From: Limnephilus marmoratus | Taxonomy: Eukaryota > Arthropoda > Insecta > Trichoptera > Limnephilidae | Direction: 5' to 3' | DNA length: 64,000 bases | NCBI GenBank assembly: GCA_917880885.1 | Contig: OU862923.1 | Span: 20,310,770 to 20,374,769 of the forward strand | Part shown: piece after piece, positions 58,604 through 64,000 of the stretch | How the letters are laid out: each line of letters opens with the position of its first letter | Numbering within the stretch: the first letter of the stretch is position 1 | Translations under genes and position numbers: made by a program | Notes under the pieces: model-generated | Told to the model about the DNA's origin: nothing | Databases searched by the model: none | The model's input: only the letters and a program-made list of their open reading frames with translations

Positions 58604-59261
58604 ATAATTGATTTATAATAATAATAATTTAACGGAGTGTATGATCTTATAATAAATCTAAAAAATCAGTGTTTGCAATAGCCTCCGATTCAAAAAAAAT
58701 CTAATAATTAATTAATTAATTAAAAATTCAATGCGGAAGGAGAGTTTAATAGAGTGTTTGAATTGATTTAAATTTGTTCTAATAAGGTTAAAATAAAGTT
58801 ATTTATTCCGAGGTTATATAAAGAAAATTACAGTCTAATAAGTTTTATTAAATAAAAATTTACGTTAAGTCGAAAGTTGGAAATTTTATTACGAGATATT
58901 AATTATCGTTAGGTGACAATGCAATAATAATAATTGATTTATAATAATAATAATTTAACGGAGTGTATGATCTTATAATAAATCTAAAAATCAGTGTTTT
59001 CAATAGCCTCCGATTCAATAAAATCTAATAATTAATTAATTAATAAAAAATTCAATGCGGAAGGAATTTAATAGAGTGTTTGAATTGATTTAAATTTGTT
59101 CTATGAAGGTTAAAATAAAGTTATTTAGTCCGAGGTTATATAAAGAAAATTACAGTCTAATAAGTTTCATTAAATAAAAATTTACGTTAAGTCGAAAGTT
59201 GGAAATTTTATTACGAGATATTAATTATCGTTAGGTGACAACGCAATAATAATAATTGATC
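58604..59261 (+). repeat. Tandem duplication, two ~325-bp units
   Basis: Unit 1 (58604-58929) and unit 2 (58930-59251) both start ATAATTGATTTATAATAATA and end GTTAGGTGACAAYGCAATAA. They differ by a few substitutions and short indels. A third unit starts at 59252 and is lost after ATAATTGAT. Confidence 0.9.
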
Positions 59262-59764
59262 CGAAATCTGGAAAATACTTAGCCGAAGTTTAAATGAATA
59301 ATCCAAGTGATTAATTTGCTGCTAAACGAAAGTGTTATAAAATAAAGTGGAAGTGGTTCTTTCAGTTCTGTTGTAATTTGAGTGACGAATAATATTTAGT
59401 TATTCGTTATAAAAGGATTCTAATTAAATTGGAAAAATAAATAAAACTTAACTTTGTCCTTAATTGAAATAATTCAAACTTAAAGAAAATCTTTAGTTGT
59501 TATGAAAAAAAAAATATATAATTTAAATTGAGAGAAAAAATAAATAAAACTTAAATATTTTATAAAGTGGAATAATACAAATTTAAAGAAAATTCAAATT
59601 AATAAATTAATTTATTAAAGAGTAAATAGGTATAGATATATATCAAATAATAAAATAATATTCGAGCGAACGATTATTAAGAATCGATTCTCTTCTTTAG
59701 ATTGAAATCAAATATGGGAGAAGAGGGGGGGGGGAGGTATGGATTGTCGGGGTTAATTAGGTAG

Positions 59765-60870
59765 CATCTTTCTTCTTCGATAATAACGGCAGATAATAAA
59801 GGAAAATGTGAGGATTTTTACATCAGAGATCTATTCAAAGGAGAAAGGAAGGAGATGAATTCCGGATCTTGTAGGATTAAATCGTTAAAAGTGGGAAACC
59901 GAAATAAAAGTGCGATAAGTTACACAGGTAGTCTGGATGCTCTAATAAAATTCATATCGATGATATTACCCGATGGAGCTGAATTTAAGACATTAGAGCT
60001 TTGGTGAGTCCTTACAATATTTAAGCTTTTACAGGTTCCTGTGGATATCCTGACACTGATGAACGTAACGCCAAGTAAGGGTAAGTTAATAACTAACCAA
60101 TTTATTAGCATTCGCATGTCACACCTCCCATACAGAATGAAATGTTGCTAAACAAATACTTAACACAAAATTAGATAAGTAAATACCTATTTGCCTCCTT
60201 TCACTAGCATGATTAGGGTAAGTTTATATGACCTTCGATAGTGTACCAAAAATTTCGATTTGAGTTCAACGTCTTCCATTGACCCAGTCACCTAAATTCC
60301 ATTAACGAATAAACAAAACAAAACTTAACGTCAGGGACAAGTTTATCAATTATAGCTTGCGATGAAATCTGCGGTAAAAATGTGACGACGACATTGACGC
60401 TAAATTCACTCAATCCTAAACGACTTAACTGTACTAGAGCGATCGCCAATAGGTAGCATTGTTTTAGCATGCAAAATTTTCGCAAAGTAAGGTACTGCGA
60501 CTAGCTTCAAACTCTAAGAGAGCTCATCACAATTATTCAGGAGGTCATTGATTCAATGACAACTTGATTTATCTCATTTTTAAATCTTTCTTATAGGAAG
60601 TAGGTATCCAAGAACCCATAAATACCCATTATCCTAAATACCTAACACACGAGGAGCTAGTGACCTCATTTAAACAACACTGGTGTTCAAATACTCATAC
60701 AGTCCTGAATCCTAACTTGTCTTCGAATGTAAGCTTCAAGGCTTCTGTATGTAGGTATAAGCCATCTGGAAATGTAAGTGTCAACCTTTCTCGAACGGAC
60801 GGCTTTGATCTTGTGGCGGTATTGTCGAGGTGGGCATGCGGGGAAGAGGAAGGACGTATGCGGACAGTAC
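59765..60870 (+). other. Exon-like stretches of unknown meaning
   Basis: An 80-codon open run ends at a TGG followed by stop, with a donor-like TTTG|GTGAGT at about 60000; it reads FYIRDLFKGERKEMNSGSC and SYTGSLDALIKFISMILPDG. A second open run begins after TTTCTTATAG (about 60596) and reads HYPKYLTHEELVTSFKQHW, with a donor-like AAT|GTAAGT at 60770. I could not join them in one frame. They may be decayed retroelement or host exons, or chance. Confidence 0.25.
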
Positions 60871-60879
60871 GCTGACGCG

Positions 60880-62930
60880 GCATTAAAGCCACAGGTTATT
60901 TGCATACCGTGAGTCTTGTCGAACCTGAAAGCAAACATAAGGTTCACGAGGTGAGTTTTATGTCAGCTAGTCAGAGGTGGAGTGTAACGCTGGGTCGGTC
61001 ACGTGGGAGGAAGGATCTGCCCGTCACAAGCTTACGCCACATTTAACGGATAGAGGCATGATAAGGGAAGACATGAAATACCCCTTCTAGACTCAGTAGA
61101 GTTAAATTCAATCCGGCGGAGATGGAAGTCGGAGTGAGGCAGAAAAACGGCATGAAGACTTGGTATTCCCCATCTGGCGTGAAGAGCCCCTTTCGTAACA
61201 AGAGACGCTCGTCGAAGAGAGTAAAACTCGGACTTAAGGATAAGCTTAGCAAACGTATTTGGGAGAATCCGGTTTGAAATTGTTGTTCATCGGTTTTCAC
61301 TTGGTTAGCGGAGGAGCCGACTTTTCAGCAAACATATTATCCCCCTCCCCATATCCATCCATTCCTGCTCTTTCAACAATTTTGCGAATACTAACCAATA
61401 ACACTAACTATGACTACAAACACATTATGTTAGGGGAAGCTGCAGACAAGAACTCCAATTGAGAAAACTGGACCCTCGAGTACGATCCCCGGTAAGGTAA
61501 GGTTTGCTTTCTTGAAATGTTAAATTTATTAACTGTTGTTGTATGTTATCGATGTATCCGCGGTGATAGGAAGAATTAAATAAACACACTAAGTTCCTAC
61601 AGAAATCAAATAGACACAAAGTTAAGGCGGGGTTAGTTTATCAAACTCGGTTAAATACTCTAAAATAATAATAAATAAATTGATCGGAAAATTCTCACCC
61701 TTTCTCTAAAAGAATCTAGGGGTTACCACACGTAATACATTATCTTCTCTACATATGTGTGCATATTAAGTATGCAAACAGATGTAAAATCTAAAATAAA
61801 AAATCACACAACGCAGATTATAGAAATAATGTGAACAAAAATCTTAAATCTTGATTACTGTGAGAAAATCGCAGGGATTTAAGAAGATAGGGTAGGTTTA
61901 GCTAGACTACAAGGTATAGGGGTTTAGAAATCACGAGCCTGAGGTAGAAATAAACCGAAAGGAGGGTTGAGTCAGGCCATCATACCTAGCGGTGTGATCA
62001 GTAGGACATAAGGGTAGAATTATGAGCGTGGCTACGAGACAGGAGCTACGAGATTTAAACTACGAGGTAGAAGCTTAGAAAAGTAAATCAGCTAGGTAGG
62101 GTTCATCACAATTGGTGTCAAAAGCCAAGGGTGGCGGACCATTACACTACTTATGACAAAAAAATATTATTTAGGAATTTTTAATAATTAATTTATTTTC
62201 AAATTGTTATTTCCTCTTATATATTCAATACTGATTGCACTCATTTTTGTAATAAAATTATATATTAATAAATTAGGTTTATTGGTATTTAATACAATTA
62301 AAACAATGACATTTATCACGTCACGGGTCAAACGCGCATCGCTAGACTGCACTAGACGCATAAATATACCAAACCACCCTCGCTAGACGCAAACTGATCT
62401 ATGATCTTCGCCGAAATTCGATTGTATACGTGTCACCTCGGGTCATGGTTCATGGTCAATCGGTAAACTTCGGCAAAGATCGGATTATGTTTGGCGTGTG
62501 GCACACGGATTCAAGCCAAATTCTGGTACAAATAGCGAAATCGACGCGCTTTCGATGTTTTAAATATCCCATACAAAACATGATTTGGTTCGTTTGCGAA
62601 GCGAATGCACACGGCTGATACGAGGGCGCTCGGCGGCCGCGCTATGGGAGATTAAAAGCGTTCTCCCTGATAATATTCGTAGCATTATATTGGTAACTAA
62701 TATTTTGAAATGATTAAAATGGAGATTCTATAGACTTAAATTAAAGAAATTAAATTAGAGATTTTTTAGTCTTCAGTAAGTAAATAAAGTAAATTTAGAT
62801 ATTATAATTTGCCAGTGCTGCACACGAACACACTGTGTGACCAGCCGCCCTTAGTTGTAACTAACGTAAATATTTTAAAATATTTATTGTGTATATTATG
62901 CCTATTTAGGCTTACGTTTACGAGCATTAC
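60880..62930. other. Unassigned, patchily GC-rich
   Basis: 61930-62110 is purine-rich with repeated TACGAG. A TGGTGTCAAAAGCC at 62113 resembles a tRNA-Leu primer site of LTR elements, but no LTR pair or gag frame is visible. 62300-62640 is CpG-rich and has a short inverted repeat (GATCTTCGCCGAA with TTCGGCAAAGATC). Confidence 0.3.
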
Positions 62931-62931
62931 A

Positions 62932-63002
62932 CTATTTACGAGTATAATTTTGTAATATATATATATATATAACAATATTTACAAAATTATACTCGTAAAT
63001 AG
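62932..63002. repeat. Perfect 24-bp hairpin with AT-repeat loop
   Basis: CTATTTACGAGTATAATTTT, then GTAA on the left, with the exact complement on the right. The loop is mostly an (AT)n run. Could be a small foldback element or a structure prone to expansion. Confidence 0.75.
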
Positions 63003-64000
63003 GGCAGGAAACAACTGTTTAAAACAATTGCACAAAAATAAATATAAAATAAAAATATATATTTATATATTGAATTTGATGCACACAGAATGTAGGTACA
63101 AAATATGAAAAATCCAAAATTTTTTTTTTCTTTCAGCCGACAAAATACTGTTAATGTGTTAGTCAATTTAAATAACTTTATCAAAATATTCCCTTACTTG
63201 ATAAAAAAAAAACTTTATTTACAACTGTTTTATATTTTGTTGGGTTTTATCTTTACTCAAGCATTGCGTATCAGAATTTATGAGTTAGTTTCTGTCATCT
63301 CTTATTTGAAAAATGAATCCAGGGATGAAAATGTCATAAATCAACCCTGTCAAAAACATATGAATGAAGTTGACTTGAAAAGCTTTGATCTTTTGTTGAA
63401 TTTGACATTGACAATATTCCCTTTGAGTTCGTTTCGTTTAAAACGTTGATTGGATTCAAGGCAGACATTTTATTTATAAAGTCTCTTCCTACATACTTCT
63501 AAACAAATTGATTATAAAAAAACTACATCGTTGGTACTAAGCAAATAACTACAGTTCGAACAAACTTTATTTTAATCTTTTTGATTGGGAATCCAATTTG
63601 TAATCCCAACAAGTAAATTTATTCATCTCCACACTCAAACAGAACGTGTGCTACGACGCACGTCTTACAGACTACAGGTAGAATTTAAATTTTCTTCAAT
63701 TGGGGAAGAGAAGCAGAGGTCGCGTACTAATGATTTGGACTGACAACTTAAAGATAACTTCCGGAGACTTGACATACATGTGTGATGCCAGAATTCTAAC
63801 GATGAGTTAGATTTATTGTATACGTAATGCAGAAATTTTATGGTAGTATGTTATTGACGAATTTTTAAAACGCTAACCAAAACTTTCGATAAATTAGAGG
63901 GTCGAACGAGGTGATTACTCAATTTCATTATTACACTGTCGAACCACGATGAAAATGGTAATTACATTCTGTTCAAATTACTGTGGCTTTCTATTTGAAC
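63003..64000. other. AT-rich DNA, nothing recognised
   Basis: A 114-codon frame at 63105-63449 is low in complexity at its start and has no recognisable domain. Confidence 0.4.

Noticed and set aside
62113..62127. LTR retrotransposon primer-binding site
   Set aside because: TGGTGTCAAAAGCC fits, but no LTR pair, gag frame or polypurine tract was found.
1..64000. CRISPR array, operons, ribosome-binding sites or other prokaryotic features
   Set aside because: The window is eukaryotic: spliced transposase genes, poly(A)-tailed LINEs, SINEs and MITEs; no regular repeat-spacer array is present.

Overview
This is a repeat-dominated, AT-rich stretch of a eukaryotic nuclear genome, most likely an arthropod and probably an insect. 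The evidence is the repeat content: a Transib transposon, Penelope-like retroelement (PLE) pieces with hammerhead ribozymes, CR1/Jockey-type LINE tails, tRNA-derived SINEs, many MITEs, and the common arthropod repeat that opens with ACTAGCTGACCCGGCAACG. The only clearly coding proteins are transposon-derived. I found no convincing host gene, no rRNA, no intact tRNA, and nothing bacterial. Assignment to a particular insect order is not possible from this window.

Layout. 0-7 kb: a TTAA-flanked MITE (24-736), GC-richer unassigned DNA, a tRNA-derived SINE (about 3264-3360), a MITE with a 9-bp target duplication (3421-3805), a second tRNA-like SINE (5255-5320), and a spliced but internally deleted transposase gene on the minus strand (5519-6289). 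7-17 kb: a minus-strand LINE tail, a TA-flanked MITE (14816-15188), and a LINE with an open reverse transcriptase C-terminus (15507-16560). 17.4-18.9 kb: a dense cluster of PLE-derived inverted repeats carrying six well-formed hammerhead ribozyme motifs and a decayed PLE endonuclease C-terminus. 19-22 kb: a hAT-like MITE, a Harbinger-like MITE and LINE fragments.

23.2-26.5 kb: a complete Transib element (23221-26507). It has matching terminal inverted repeats, a perfect 5-bp target duplication (CGGCG) and an intact, probably two-exon transposase of 701 residues with the RAG1-like zinc-ligand spacing. 26.9-27.5 kb: a 633-bp element with an 8-bp target duplication. A copy of exactly the same length lies inverted at 53369-54001 with a different duplication. 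28.9-29.7 kb: a hAT-like non-autonomous element.

32-50 kb: the second TTAA MITE, further LINE and SINE tails from at least four families, G-rich repeats, a second PLE remnant (40.2-41.0 kb), a near-perfect short hairpin (43339-43390) and a further hammerhead motif (49400-49452). 50-55 kb: the ACTAGCTGACCCGG family, two abutting MITEs, the second 633-bp element and a second, decayed hammerhead family. 56-64 kb: a purine-biased block, tandem duplications and an unassigned region with a few exon-like stretches.

The strongest leads are the intact RAG1-like Transib and the set of hammerhead-bearing PLE-derived foldback elements, one of which is bounded by a 17-bp target duplication.
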